Source: a virus
Direction: 5' to 3' (one strand)
Virus record (IMG/VR): IMGVR_UViG_3300008110_000048
Span: 62,001 to 126,000 of that record
DNA: 64,000 nucleotides
In this document: positions 31,080-39,445 of the stretch, piece by piece
How positions within the stretch are numbered: position 1 is the stretch's first letter
Layout: each line of letters starts with the position of its first letter
Position numbers and translations under genes: made by a program
Notes under the pieces: model-generated
What the model saw: only the letters and a program-made list of their open reading frames with translations
Told to the model about the DNA's origin: nothing
The model's database searches: none

Positions 31080-31094
31080 AAAATATCCAATCTT

Positions 31095-31130
31095 TAAAAG
31101 TAGCTTGAGGGGGATCTCTCCCCCTCAAGC
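31095..31130 (-). terminator. 12-bp perfect GC-rich hairpin terminator
   Basis: GCTTGAGGGGGA (31103-31114) pairs with its complement at 31119-31130 around a TCTC loop. In the minus direction TACTTTTAAAG follows, a short U-tract. It lies after the GC-rich 64-aa gene and before the glycosyltransferase, and would limit read-through. Confidence 0.8.
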
Positions 31131-31156
31131 ATAAACAAATACGTTTGCTGAACTAC

Positions 31157-31351
31157 TCAGCCGACGAGCTGATCGTGGGCCTCAACAGCCGAAATGCGCT
31201 CGATCTCAACGTCCTTGAAGATTACCTCTCCAGCAACTCCAACTGGACGACGACCAGTCGACATTGCAAGCTTTTCCGCCTCGGTCTTATTATTAGCCTT
31301 GACGATTGAGGTTGCTGTTACTGTGAAATACTTCAACTTATTATCTGACAT
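31157..31351 (-). CDS. Small GC-rich-coded protein, 64 aa
   Basis: The product MSDNKLKYFTVTATSIVKAN... continues KTEAEKLAMSTGRRPVGVAG and ends ISAVEAHDQLVG. It looks like a small beta-alpha domain. GAAAGG lies 7 nt before the ATG. Codon usage is distinctly richer in C and G at third positions than that of adjacent genes, as in the 58-aa gene at 19498. With the strong terminator this points to high expression. No family is assigned. Confidence 0.7.
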   Translation of the reverse strand: MSDNKLKYFTVTATSIVKANNKTEAEKLAMSTGRRPVGVAGEVIFKDVEIERISAVEAHDQLVG

Positions 31352-31365
31352 TGTATTACCTTTCG

Positions 31366-31770
31366 TTAATTTGATGGATAATTGACTGCGATATATTCTA
31401 TCGCATCTTGCATTGATAGTGCAAGCTTTGTGGCCATATATTTCAAATAAACCCTATCTTTATTTGCGTCACAGCAGAAAACTACTGCTGGCTGATTATT
31501 GAATTTAGCCCAAGCTAACTCAAAATCAGTTCCTATATATGGGCGATCTTTTATCATATATTCGACAAGTATTATATCTGCTCTACGTTGTAGAAACAAA
31601 TTTTTTTCAACAATTTCTTCTGGAGTTTCATATTCTTTATCAAAAATTAAAGTGGGGTCTAATACATCATAGCCAAAAAGATGAAGCTTTTCAGTAGCAG
31701 ATTTTCTCCAACTACGACCATACTCTTCTACGCCTTCTATGGCTCCAGACAAAAATATTTTAAGCGGCAT
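31366..31770 (-). CDS. Nucleoside 2-deoxyribosyltransferase-like protein
   Basis: The 134-aa product has the family outline: IFLSGAIEGVEEYGRSWRK at the N-terminus, GYDVLDPTLIFDKEY, the DIILVEYMIKDRPYIGTDFE segment with catalytic-type Glu, and ELAWAKFNNQPAVVFC. Members transfer deoxyribose between bases or hydrolyse nucleotides to free bases. In a phage this fits precursor salvage or turnover of modified nucleotides. It overlaps the next gene by 11 nt. Confidence 0.75.
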   Translation of the reverse strand: MPLKIFLSGAIEGVEEYGRSWRKSATEKLHLFGYDVLDPTLIFDKEYETPEEIVEKNLFLQRRADIILVEYMIKDRPYIGTDFELAWAKFNNQPAVVFCCDANKDRVYLKYMATKLALSMQDAIEYIAVNYPSN

Positions 31771-32179
31771 ACGTTGCTCCTGGCCAGTAATATTCTAGAT
31801 CATTTGGTTCATCAAAGTATTGTGAATAATATTTGAAATCTTTTCGAAGGAGATTTGATCTGTGTGATCTGTGGAACTGTTCATCGCCAAACCAAACTGG
31901 CATAACCACAGTGCCTGGATCTATCTCTTCATAAGACATGTTATTATTATACCCTCTGCGAATCCACTCTCTAATAGTTATATTTTGATACAACTTCAAG
32001 GCAGACTCATAGCCAGTCCACATTAACGTGACTGGATGATTTCGCCAACCTTTCGTAGGCGTTCTCTCAAGTAAAATATTAAGAACTTGAAATGTCTCAA
32101 CACGTTGTTTCCCCAATCTACGGTAGTCTAATACTTCTACTGACTTTTGGAAATCAGCATAAGGTAAGAATGTTTGCAC
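31760..32179 (-). CDS. MSMEG_6728-family protein (pyrimidine-dimer glycosylase-like)
   Basis: The 139-aa product reads MQTFLPYADFQKSVEVLDYR, LGKQRVETFQVLNILLE, GWRNHPVTLMWTGYESALK, REWIRRGY and FHRSHRSNLLRKD. This is the signature of the actinobacterial MSMEG_6728-type family, which shares the fold pattern of T4 endonuclease V. Its biochemical role is not established, though DNA repair is the usual annotation. It is phage-encoded among nucleotide and DNA-modifying genes. Confidence 0.8.
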   Translation of the reverse strand: MQTFLPYADFQKSVEVLDYRRLGKQRVETFQVLNILLERTPTKGWRNHPVTLMWTGYESALKLYQNITIREWIRRGYNNNMSYEEIDPGTVVMPVWFGDEQFHRSHRSNLLRKDFKYYSQYFDEPNDLEYYWPGATYAA

Positions 32180-32180
32180 T

Positions 32181-32579
32181 TTAATCCTTTTTGAATTCAG
32201 TAAATGTTTTGTCGCCTACACCAAAGTATTCTCTGGCTAGACCAGAAGCTATTATAGCATCATTGAGACACTCTCCGGCTTCATTCCATACTTTTGCTAG
32301 AACTCTTCCATACTTTTCGTTCTTGTCAATGATAGTTTCTATCTTAACCTTATGATTTGCAGCTGTCAACCATTGATCAGTAAATTCTTTTGCGGCTAAG
32401 CCCATTTTCTTTTCTTCAATATTGGAAGTGCGACTCTCTGGAGTATTAACTCCATAAAGGCGAACTCTACCTTTCTTCAAAACATCAAAACCAAGATCAA
32501 TAACAATATCGAAGGTATCACCATCAATTGTCTTCTTGACCTCTGCATTGTAAATCCAGGGGTTTAATTTATCTTTCAT
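32181..32579 (-). CDS. Thermonuclease (SNase-like) family nuclease
   Basis: The 132-aa product carries the SNase OB-fold and active-site motifs: VKKTIDGDTFDIVIDLG (Ca-binding Asp), GRVRLYGVNTPESRTS (Arg and Glu), GLAAKEFTDQWL, and EKYGRVLAKVW (second Arg). There is no signal peptide, so it acts in the cytoplasm, for example on host DNA or RNA. It lies 13 nt from the methyltransferase gene upstream. Confidence 0.87.
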   Translation of the reverse strand: MKDKLNPWIYNAEVKKTIDGDTFDIVIDLGFDVLKKGRVRLYGVNTPESRTSNIEEKKMGLAAKEFTDQWLTAANHKVKIETIIDKNEKYGRVLAKVWNEAGECLNDAIIASGLAREYFGVGDKTFTEFKKD

Positions 32580-32592
32580 ATCAATTCCTTTT

Positions 32593-33480
32593 TTATATGT
32601 TAATTATTTTTTCTGCTATCCATTTTATAACTGGGCTAACTGCACCGTTGCCACACATTTTATATCTTGCGTTATCTGAATTCTCTTTTCCGTCCGCTCT
32701 ATAAATTGTATGGTTATCGTTCCAGCCCATAAGTCTTTCGCACTCAAGAGGTGTTAATCTACGTACTTTTTGTAAGGACTCCTCTAATACTAGATTTTCC
32801 CCTCTACTTGAGGGGATTCCTCCTTGGCCACCGCTTCTAAGGCAGCTAGCAAGTTCTGTGGCATCGTCTTGTTTTCCCTTAGTATTCTTCGCAAGATTCC
32901 CTGAGCTGCTTTCTTTGATAGGTAATATTTTATCAGGACATCTTCCCGCGATTGCAGGATCAAAGACAGAGAGCAAATAGATTCTTCTACGTCGCTGGGG
33001 CACTCCAAAGTATCTAGCATCCAAAACTGCCCATTCGCTGAAAAGCGCCCCTGCTTCATCCATTTGCCAGAGAACTTGCTTGAAATCTGAGCCTGAGTTA
33101 GATGACAGGGATCCTGTGACATTTTCCCAGATTGTCCATTTTGGATATTCTCCATTTGATTTTTCTCTCATTTCTTTTATTACCCTAACAGCTTCATAGA
33201 ATAAGACTGACTTACTGCCAAGCAGACCGCTTTTCCCTCCCGCAGTAGATAGATCTTGACATGGCGAACCGAAGGCAATTAGATCAACGAATGGCAATTC
33301 ATAGCCTTTAATATTTTTTATGTCTCCATAAAGTGCAACATGAGGCCAATGATATTTTAGAGTTTGTTGACAGTTTTCATCTATTTCAACCTGAAATGCA
33401 CACTCTAATTTAGCGGAATCTAACCCTAAATCTATACCACCAACACCAGAAAATAATGAGCCATATGTCTTTAGTGGCAA
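32593..33480 (-). CDS. DNA (cytosine-5)-methyltransferase (Dcm-like)
   Basis: The 295-aa product has C5-MTase motifs in order: I GSLFSGVGGIDLGLDSA, IV AFGSPCQDLSTAG with the catalytic Cys, VI WENVTG, VIII PQRRRRIYLLSVF, and IX/X LTPLECERLMGWNDN with GNGAVSPVIKWIAEKI. It lacks a large target-recognition insert, so it is compact. No cognate restriction gene is adjacent. It probably protects phage DNA from host restriction or from the phage's own nucleases. Confidence 0.93.
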   Translation of the reverse strand: MPLKTYGSLFSGVGGIDLGLDSAKLECAFQVEIDENCQQTLKYHWPHVALYGDIKNIKGYELPFVDLIAFGSPCQDLSTAGGKSGLLGSKSVLFYEAVRVIKEMREKSNGEYPKWTIWENVTGSLSSNSGSDFKQVLWQMDEAGALFSEWAVLDARYFGVPQRRRRIYLLSVFDPAIAGRCPDKILPIKESSSGNLAKNTKGKQDDATELASCLRSGGQGGIPSSRGENLVLEESLQKVRRLTPLECERLMGWNDNHTIYRADGKENSDNARYKMCGNGAVSPVIKWIAEKIINI

Positions 33481-33481
33481 A

Positions 33482-34273
33482 TTAATCTCTTTCTATTCCC
33501 ATATAGTCGCAAGCTTTACGAAATATTGATTGACTTTCTTTGAATTTGGAATCAGCCTCTCCGCCTACGGCAGATGATTTGTGCCAGCTATGACCAATAG
33601 AAACGCTTCCATCATAGACTACGTTATAACCTAGATGTCTAGCAAAGTAAGAGCACCAGGTTTCTTCATAATAATGCGGTGTAGGAAGGAATGCGCCAGT
33701 TGCATCAGGATACATTTCTCGATACTTTGGATGATTTGTCAGTGCATTCCATACTTCACGACGAATAAAATATGCAGATCCAGATACTGTAACGCAATTA
33801 ATTCTATCTCTATATAATTCATCATTAAAATCGCTTTGACGCCAGCCACGATGCTTTGGTGCCGTATTGGTGCCAATAATACCGGCATGCGTGATGAGAC
33901 CGTTTTCGTCTCTCTGTTTAGGACCTAGAATATGAATATCTGGATTCTCATCAAAAATATTTGCTACTTTAACCAAGTTTTCATTATCCATCCATACGTC
34001 AGCGTTCAGTAAGCAGATAATGTCAGATGAACCCTCAGCTGCTAACTGATTGCATGCGGCGGAGTAACCAATATTATAGTTTTGATAGAATTTCCTAATT
34101 CTATATCTTTGATAATTATACTTTAGCCAGTCTACACTATCGTCCGTAGAATCATTATCTGCAATGTAAAGATTCCAAACTCTAGGATGGTTATGAAGAT
34201 CATTATGAAGGCAGTCTAAAAACCTATTCAATAATGGTCTTGTATTATAGTTAACTACACATAAATCAATCAT
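33482..34273 (-). CDS. Family 2 glycosyltransferase (rhamnosyltransferase-like)
   Basis: The 263-aa product shows MIDLCVVNYNTRPLLNRFLD, IADNDSTDDSVDWLK, YNIGYSAACNQLAAEG and the metal motif CLLNADVWMDNEN. This is typical of GT2 enzymes near the rhamnosyltransferase group. It has a C-terminal acceptor region (AFLPTPHYYEETWCSYFARH). It sits beside the Dcm gene in a nucleotide/DNA-modification operon. A role in DNA base glycosylation is conceivable but unproven; protein or surface glycan is equally possible. Confidence 0.85.
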   Translation of the reverse strand: MIDLCVVNYNTRPLLNRFLDCLHNDLHNHPRVWNLYIADNDSTDDSVDWLKYNYQRYRIRKFYQNYNIGYSAACNQLAAEGSSDIICLLNADVWMDNENLVKVANIFDENPDIHILGPKQRDENGLITHAGIIGTNTAPKHRGWRQSDFNDELYRDRINCVTVSGSAYFIRREVWNALTNHPKYREMYPDATGAFLPTPHYYEETWCSYFARHLGYNVVYDGSVSIGHSWHKSSAVGGEADSKFKESQSIFRKACDYMGIERD

Positions 34274-34529
34274 TGTTTACTCTTTCAATATTTGTGATTG
34301 CACTGAAGGCGTTTTTGGGACTCATACCAAAATCGACTAAATTAAGGAACTCATCCTCAACTATATCTATTGTATTTGAATCGTAAAATTCAATTAATCT
34401 ATTTAGATATTGCCCAATATTTGGTTCATTAATTTTTTCTATGAGCTTTTTTCTAGAATGAGACTTGCCAATGACGGAGCCAATAGCAAACATTACCAAC
34501 AAAAAAGTTAACTTTTCACCATTCTTCAT
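34266..34529 (-). CDS. Small single-TM protein, 87 aa
   Basis: ATG 34529 gives MKNGEKLTFLLVMFAIGSVI, an N-terminal membrane anchor, followed by a basic stretch (GKSHSRKKLIEKIN) and a helical cytoplasmic part. The longer frame from 34637 lies within the upstream gene and is rejected. It overlaps both neighbours. Function unknown. Confidence 0.55.
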   Translation of the reverse strand: MKNGEKLTFLLVMFAIGSVIGKSHSRKKLIEKINEPNIGQYLNRLIEFYDSNTIDIVEDEFLNLVDFGMSPKNAFSAITNIERVNND

Positions 34530-34749
34530 ATTCATCATCTTGAAACTCGTGGCGATTCTCACTTGCCTGTGCCCTAACCAAGTCTGCAACATCTTTGTAG
34601 TATTGCACGTGCTCTTCTTCTGTTTCCATGGAAACAAAATCGTAGGTCTCTGCTATATGCAAAGCCACATCATATGGAATAACAATGGCTGTTTCGTCCA
34701 CATTTAATTTCAGACTAATTTTTTTCTTATATGATTGTTTCTTACTCAT
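34516..34749 (-). CDS. Hypothetical protein, 77 aa
   Basis: The basic N-terminus (MSKKQSYKKKISLKLN) is followed by a helical region with IPYDVALHIAETYDFVSMET and an acidic end (DDEYEEW). It is a small operon gene between membrane and unknown proteins in the nucleotide-metabolism block. No family is recognised. Confidence 0.5.
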   Translation of the reverse strand: MSKKQSYKKKISLKLNVDETAIVIPYDVALHIAETYDFVSMETEEEHVQYYKDVADLVRAQASENRHEFQDDEYEEW

Positions 34750-34948
34750 TACTTTCTTCCTGGTTATTTACTTTATGTATACTTATGCTATCTGTATCTG
34801 GTTCAAATGTAATAAAGAAAACATTTTTATCATCTACAGAATAACCCTCTGGTGGTGGACTTTCTATTGCAATTTTTTTTGAAGAACAACCGTATACTTG
34901 GCTGTGATCTTTGTAGACTAAAATATAGTTTAGCTTAGCTGCTGGCAC
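34742..34948 (-). CDS. Hypothetical protein, 68 aa
   Basis: The product MPAAKLNYILVYKDHSQVYG... is probably beta-rich (NVFFITFEPDTDSISIHKV) with an acidic tail. It overlaps the dCMP deaminase gene by 14 nt and the next gene by 8 nt, so it belongs to the same operon. No family is recognised. Confidence 0.5.
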   Translation of the reverse strand: MPAAKLNYILVYKDHSQVYGCSSKKIAIESPPPEGYSVDDKNVFFITFEPDTDSISIHKVNNQEESNE

Positions 34949-35405
34949 TTTTTACCTCTATAGTTTTTACTGAGCATTTTTTCAAAAACTCCCTAACCTC
35001 ACACCAATTGCTGTACGAGGTATCGGAAATATAGTATACAGTTTCAACTGTTGAATTTGCAATTAGCTTTGCACAAGAGAAGCATGGCGGTCCATTGACA
35101 TACATCTTTTTCGGTCTTGCAGAATAATCTGAATGAAGAAGGGCGTTAGCTTCTGCGTGCACAGCTATGCAATTATCATATATTGAACCATTTGGTGAAT
35201 TCTCTAAATATCTTGGGCACCCGCCATCTTCACAGTGCTTAAGGCCACTGGCCCCACCATTATAGCCCATACCAACAACATGACCAAGGTCATCGACTAG
35301 TATTGCAGAGTATTTTCTTTTAGCGCATGTAGAAAATATTTTAGATATTTCTATACATAAATTCATGTACTGAAAATCTTTTCTTGATACGAAATCAACT
35401 ACCAT
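34935..35405 (-). CDS. Deoxycytidylate (dCMP) deaminase
   Basis: The 156-aa product has the zinc cytidine/dCMP deaminase site HAEANALLHSD near residue 83 and the second motif GPPCFSCAKLIANS near 105. Allosteric-type dCMP deaminase features appear upstream (VVGMGYNGGASGLKHCEDGG). It converts dCMP to dUMP, the substrate of the ThyX encoded two genes upstream. Together they supply dTTP. Confidence 0.9.
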   Translation of the reverse strand: MVVDFVSRKDFQYMNLCIEISKIFSTCAKRKYSAILVDDLGHVVGMGYNGGASGLKHCEDGGCPRYLENSPNGSIYDNCIAVHAEANALLHSDYSARPKKMYVNGPPCFSCAKLIANSTVETVYYISDTSYSNWCEVREFLKKCSVKTIEVKSASS

Positions 35406-35572
35406 ACTAATAACCCACCAGCAATAGCGCCCGCAATAATACCAAGAACTACCGCTACAATTTTCTCTTTTCTTCTAGATCCATCTAATGATTGTTGGAA
35501 TATCTGTAATGATATACACCAATTAAGTAGAAAAGAAAATATTAACAACTTTAATATTTCTACAGCTATCAT
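35399..35572 (-). CDS. Small two-TM membrane protein, 57 aa
   Basis: ATG 35572 overlaps the ThyX stop in an ATGA junction, and the gene ends inside the dCMP deaminase start. The product has TM1 (MIAVEILKLLIFSFLLNWCI), a short polar loop with DGSRRKEK, and TM2 (IVAVVLGIIAGAIAGGLLVW). The Gly/Ala-rich second helix resembles small holin or pore-like proteins. Its early-type operon argues for some other membrane role. Confidence 0.6.
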   Translation of the reverse strand: MIAVEILKLLIFSFLLNWCISLQIFQQSLDGSRRKEKIVAVVLGIIAGAIAGGLLVW

Positions 35573-36270
35573 AACTCGCCAACAAGTAGTGGTATTGAAA
35601 CAGGAAACTTATCTATAACTAAATCCCTAACCGCCGCAGCGTATAATTGTATTTCTTTTTGCGAGTCTTCGGCTAGTCTTTGAGAAAGAAACAATGCTAT
35701 TGACTGAAGACTACATGACCATCTATATATGACATACATGCCATACGCAGGGAGGAAAAGTCTAGCCTGCTCTGGCGCCACTCCTGAGTTTATAGCCATA
35801 ACATAATGAGCTTCTCCTTGCTCTATATAATCCAGTAGTTGCTGAGACAGAATTGCTCCAGTCCAAGGATCAACTGGGCCACCGGACCCCTGCTTTTTAT
35901 TGTCTGGGGCCAATCTCCAGTCATCCTTTGAGGGAATATGAAATTCTGGATCCATAGTGATATAACGTCTACTTGACTCATTCCACGAATCCATTGTGTG
36001 ATCAGATCCCACAACATACTTCCAGTGCTGACGAGCAACCATTAAGGGAGCCTTGAATTCAAACGTTGCAAACGCATGTCTAAAGGGTGACATGTGATTT
36101 TCTCTAGCAAGGAAATGCAGCAGTCGTGCATCAGATACCGACATTTCTGTTGATTCTTTCGCAAACGATGCTCTAGCGGCATTAACTATTGAAAGGTCTG
36201 AGCCCATAACGTCGACAAGTCTAACATAACCCTTGTCTAGTACTTCAATCAAATTATTAGTTTTCTCCAT
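35569..36270 (-). CDS. thyX: Flavin-dependent thymidylate synthase ThyX
   Basis: ATG 36270 (MEKTNNLIEVLDKGYVRLVD) is chosen; a longer frame to 36330 runs into the upstream gene. The 233-aa product has FAKES near residue 37, FRHAFATFEFKAPLMVARQH and WNESSRRYITMDPEFHIP. In place of the classical RHR motif it has WKYVVGSD, a variant seen in phage ThyX proteins, while NESSRRY is kept. RLFLPAYGMYVIYRWSCSLQ is the C-terminal substrate/FAD motif. It makes dTMP from dUMP with methylene-THF and FAD. Confidence 0.92.
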   Translation of the reverse strand: MEKTNNLIEVLDKGYVRLVDVMGSDLSIVNAARASFAKESTEMSVSDARLLHFLARENHMSPFRHAFATFEFKAPLMVARQHWKYVVGSDHTMDSWNESSRRYITMDPEFHIPSKDDWRLAPDNKKQGSGGPVDPWTGAILSQQLLDYIEQGEAHYVMAINSGVAPEQARLFLPAYGMYVIYRWSCSLQSIALFLSQRLAEDSQKEIQLYAAAVRDLVIDKFPVSIPLLVGEL

Positions 36271-36604
36271 TTTCAAAATCCTCATCATCATCTTCATCAT
36301 CTTCGATTGTAAAAATAACAAAATTTTCACTTATAGAATCATTAAAGTCTTCAGACATTCTATACAACAAACCCAATTTTTCAAACTCTTCACTACCAGG
36401 CTGTGCAAAATCTAGCTCACCATTGTTTAAGTCTTCAATTATTTCAGCAATATTGCTTAAGGCATCGATTAAAGATCTCTGCATTAAAAGCAAATCCTTG
36501 ACAGTTAGTGGGCTATCTTTAGAATATGTTTCTGAAAAATCTTTTAACTCTTCTGAATTAATTATTTCAGAAAACTTTTTTTCAAAATCAGGATCTTCTG
36601 ACAT
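36257..36604 (-). CDS. Acidic hypothetical protein, 115 aa
   Basis: The protein is strongly acidic and helical (MSEDPDFEKKFSEIINSEEL..., LTVKDLLLMQRSLIDALSNI) and ends with a poly-Asp/Glu tail (EDDEDDDEDFENGEN). It stands between the reductase (1 nt gap) and ThyX (14-nt overlap). The charge suggests a DNA mimic or protein-interaction factor, but this is speculative. Confidence 0.55.
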   Translation of the reverse strand: MSEDPDFEKKFSEIINSEELKDFSETYSKDSPLTVKDLLLMQRSLIDALSNIAEIIEDLNNGELDFAQPGSEEFEKLGLLYRMSEDFNDSISENFVIFTIEDDEDDDEDFENGEN

Positions 36605-36605
36605 G

Positions 36606-38663
36606 TTACACCTTTGCGTTATCTTTTATAAATTTAATCTCGCAAGAATCTGTTGTACAATACTGTTCGCCTATCGCATCTGCTGCAAGTCCAGCATAAA
36701 TTCCATCTAAATCAATTGGTAATAGATTTTTTGATGACTCATCATAGTCATTTTGCTCTATTTGAGTATATGGCATTTGTGGATATACAAAGTTGCCTTG
36801 AGGCAAGAATGATACGGTTTTGAGCTGACCGTCATACATATGCAAAACGGTACCCACATGATGCTTTTCTTCCTCAGAGTCAAAAGATATAGTTACAGAA
36901 ACAGAGTTATCCGACCAATATCTTTGTGCTGTTGCAGCCAAAGACATTTTTTCAAATATTGTTACATCTTTTTCTGATCTACGTGCATCAGACTTGATAG
37001 GGAAGAATACAACAGAAGTAGTATCTGGAGACTCAGATGCAGGTTCCACTCTATAATTAGCCATTTGGAACAGTGGAAGCATGGGGTCGTCATTTGCAAA
37101 TCTTATTGCTCTCAAAAAGTATTTGCCACCAGGAGTCCAGTGTACGCCAGGAGATTCGCCAGCTAAAATAGATACAGTGCCAGATGGCTTAACTGTTGTG
37201 GTCTTGATTGATTCACGTATACCAAGCCATTCTGAATAAATATTGTCATATCTCTGAACGGTCTGGTACCCATTGTCAAGCCACTCTCTTAGTACTGGCA
37301 AACCTAATCTGTCAGCAAAGTTAGCGACACCCGAAACAGATGTGCCAATTCTGCGATTTCTTTGCATGATAGCGTTTGTTTCCTCCCAGTGAGTTGGGAG
37401 CAAGGTAACAGTCTTTGCATACAGATAGGCAAACTTCAGTGTTCTCTTAAAGTCTTCTAAGGAGTCATGTCTATTTAGATATGTCTCAACTAGCGTACAA
37501 CACTCGTAGGACTCTAGGGACTGCTCTGCGCATGGATTATAGCCTGCTACACGATGGTCTTTATTATTTGGCGGATCAGCCAATCGGCCATACTTTCTTG
37601 ACATGTCCATCCATATGACACCAGGTTCTCCATTTCTAGATATACCGTCAACAATTGAAGACAAATCTGTACCAACAGATGTTTCTACGGAATTATTTGA
37701 CATCCAGCCCCAGCCTGGAGATTCGGCGGAGTAAGAGTTTCTTTCTGGAAACTTATCAGAATTTTTTAAATTAAGGAAGTCTTGATCATCTAAACGACCA
37801 ATTAAAAGTTCGGCGGATCTGCGAACATTACCGGATACAACACAAACACCTATGGTGTTACCAATGTCAGCTATGTCTACTCTAGTTAGTTTTTGTCCAG
37901 CTCTTCCATCAAACATTCTTCTAATATGATTATGCAGTTTGATCAATGGATCTGGGCCAGCTGCTGTACCACCAAATGTTTTAATTGGAGTACCGGATGG
38001 TCTAATCAAGGAGTAGTCAAACTGCAAAAGGTTTTGATCTGGCTTTAAATAAGAGTTAATCAAGGAAACTACAGAATTAACCCATCCTTCACGAGAGTCC
38101 TCAATTGTGTCAATAACCATCGATTTGGTTGGTTCATATATGTTGAAATCTTTATCTGCGCCCTTATCATCAAATCCCACGCCAACGCCCAACATAGATG
38201 CCTCCATCAAAAATCCAAACGGCTTAGCGGGATTTAACTTGGTCATTTCTGATGTACTCACAAAAGCGCAGTTCTGTAAAGCAGCGGAGTTCTTTTGTAC
38301 CATAACAATAGGTGTGCCCATGACCCATAGTCCTCTACCTGGCGGTGTCCACTTTAAATTGAACAATCTATCAAAAGCCTCTTTTGCAGAAGACTGAGCC
38401 TTAATGTCATTCCACGGAAGTCTATTCTTCTTGCAATGCTCCTTTTGTAGGGAGTACATCCCATTAATAACTCTTTCACATACATCTACCCATGTTTCTT
38501 TTGTGCCATCTTCTTTCATTCTTGAATATGTTCTTAGAAACGTAATTTCGCCAACAGAATTACCCGCAGCGTCCGTATAGCCAAATGGTGCTTTTAATTT
38601 CTTATACGCTTCCACAAAATCATCACTTAAACGAAAAGTAAACATTGATGAACCCTCAGACAT
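36606..38663 (-). CDS. Adenosylcobalamin-dependent (class II) ribonucleotide reductase, monomeric type
   Basis: The 685-aa product matches the monomeric RTPR-like class II enzymes. An N-terminal allosteric/substrate region has ALQNCAFVST with the first redox Cys near 132. FGFLMEASMLGVGVGFDDKG and VVSGNVRRSAELLIG follow. The active-site loop NPCAEQSLESYECCTLVETY near 372-391 carries the thiyl Cys and partner Cys. PSGTVSILAGESPGVHW comes next, and a C-terminal shuttle CTTDSC lies near 672. It reduces ribonucleotides using B12, with no oxygen dependence and no small subunit. Confidence 0.93.
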   Translation of the reverse strand: MSEGSSMFTFRLSDDFVEAYKKLKAPFGYTDAAGNSVGEITFLRTYSRMKEDGTKETWVDVCERVINGMYSLQKEHCKKNRLPWNDIKAQSSAKEAFDRLFNLKWTPPGRGLWVMGTPIVMVQKNSAALQNCAFVSTSEMTKLNPAKPFGFLMEASMLGVGVGFDDKGADKDFNIYEPTKSMVIDTIEDSREGWVNSVVSLINSYLKPDQNLLQFDYSLIRPSGTPIKTFGGTAAGPDPLIKLHNHIRRMFDGRAGQKLTRVDIADIGNTIGVCVVSGNVRRSAELLIGRLDDQDFLNLKNSDKFPERNSYSAESPGWGWMSNNSVETSVGTDLSSIVDGISRNGEPGVIWMDMSRKYGRLADPPNNKDHRVAGYNPCAEQSLESYECCTLVETYLNRHDSLEDFKRTLKFAYLYAKTVTLLPTHWEETNAIMQRNRRIGTSVSGVANFADRLGLPVLREWLDNGYQTVQRYDNIYSEWLGIRESIKTTTVKPSGTVSILAGESPGVHWTPGGKYFLRAIRFANDDPMLPLFQMANYRVEPASESPDTTSVVFFPIKSDARRSEKDVTIFEKMSLAATAQRYWSDNSVSVTISFDSEEEKHHVGTVLHMYDGQLKTVSFLPQGNFVYPQMPYTQIEQNDYDESSKNLLPIDLDGIYAGLAADAIGEQYCTTDSCEIKFIKDNAKV

Positions 38664-39363
38664 TTTGTACTCCTACCTTTTTAATATATTGACTGTTTGT
38701 TTTATTTAATTCTGCTAATTTTATTTTCTTTATTTGGTCTATTGAATAAACCTTATGTATTTGTTTTTCAAAAAAGTATCCACTTCTCCAGTTGAATACT
38801 TTATCTACATTTGACTTATGGTTAATAAATATATTGCAAATGACTGCTCCACCATAAGCTTTGACTAGATTTGATAACTTTACCTTTAGCGCACTCATAT
38901 CAATGTTTGAGCAATTTTCATTTTCTTCGGCCTTTTGATATAGCCAATTGTAAGCCTGTCTTGTTATCGGAGAAATATCTATGGGGTCTATAATGCCAAC
39001 TTCAATTGCTTGATTTCTAAGAAGTACAACTTTTAAGTCTTCCTCTAATATATCAAGATACATGGAAAACCAATCATGCTTGTTAAATTGTGCCCATCCA
39101 GTGCACCAGAACAATAGGTTGGTAGGAGGATCTGGTATTGCAGTTTTTTCCACAAAGGGCAAAATCGTTGCACAGCTGATTGCCTTTTTGACATGCTCCT
39201 TAGCCAAATCTTCGTTACGAAGTTTGTTGACAGAATTTGTCCATAAAGTCTTGATTGGCTGCTCCCAACTAACGTCAGCAACATATAGTCTTAGATATTT
39301 TTCTGCAACAGATAATGGCAGTGTCTTGTTTGTAATTGCTTCCTGAACTTCTTGTATAGACAT
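38656..39363 (-). CDS. Hypothetical protein, 235 aa
   Basis: ATG 39363 is chosen (TTAGGA upstream) over TTG 39369. The product MSIQEVQEAITNKTLPLSVA... is mainly helical, with ATILPFVEKTAIPDPPTNLL, HDWFSMYLDILEEDLKVVLL and AYGGAVICNIFINHKSNVDK. It overlaps the reductase start by 8 nt and is the first gene after the promoter at 39415, so the two are co-expressed. No family is recognised; it may assist nucleotide reduction or host takeover. Confidence 0.6.
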   Translation of the reverse strand: MSIQEVQEAITNKTLPLSVAEKYLRLYVADVSWEQPIKTLWTNSVNKLRNEDLAKEHVKKAISCATILPFVEKTAIPDPPTNLLFWCTGWAQFNKHDWFSMYLDILEEDLKVVLLRNQAIEVGIIDPIDISPITRQAYNWLYQKAEENENCSNIDMSALKVKLSNLVKAYGGAVICNIFINHKSNVDKVFNWRSGYFFEKQIHKVYSIDQIKKIKLAELNKTNSQYIKKVGVQNV

Positions 39364-39414
39364 CCTCAATCCTAAATAAGCTCACATAAATTGGTTTAAA
39401 CATATATATTTGCC

Positions 39415-39445
39415 AGTATAAAGAGACAGCCCCGTCGATTTCAGA
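39415..39445 (-). promoter_or_regulatory. Putative early promoter (CTGAAA-18-TATACT)
   Basis: On the minus strand TATACT lies at 39415-39420, the same -10 as the promoter at 19427. CTGAAA lies 18 bp upstream, inside the loop and arm of the hairpin at 39429. Transcription would begin ~45 nt before ATG 39363 and lead into the ribonucleotide reductase operon. Confidence 0.45.
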
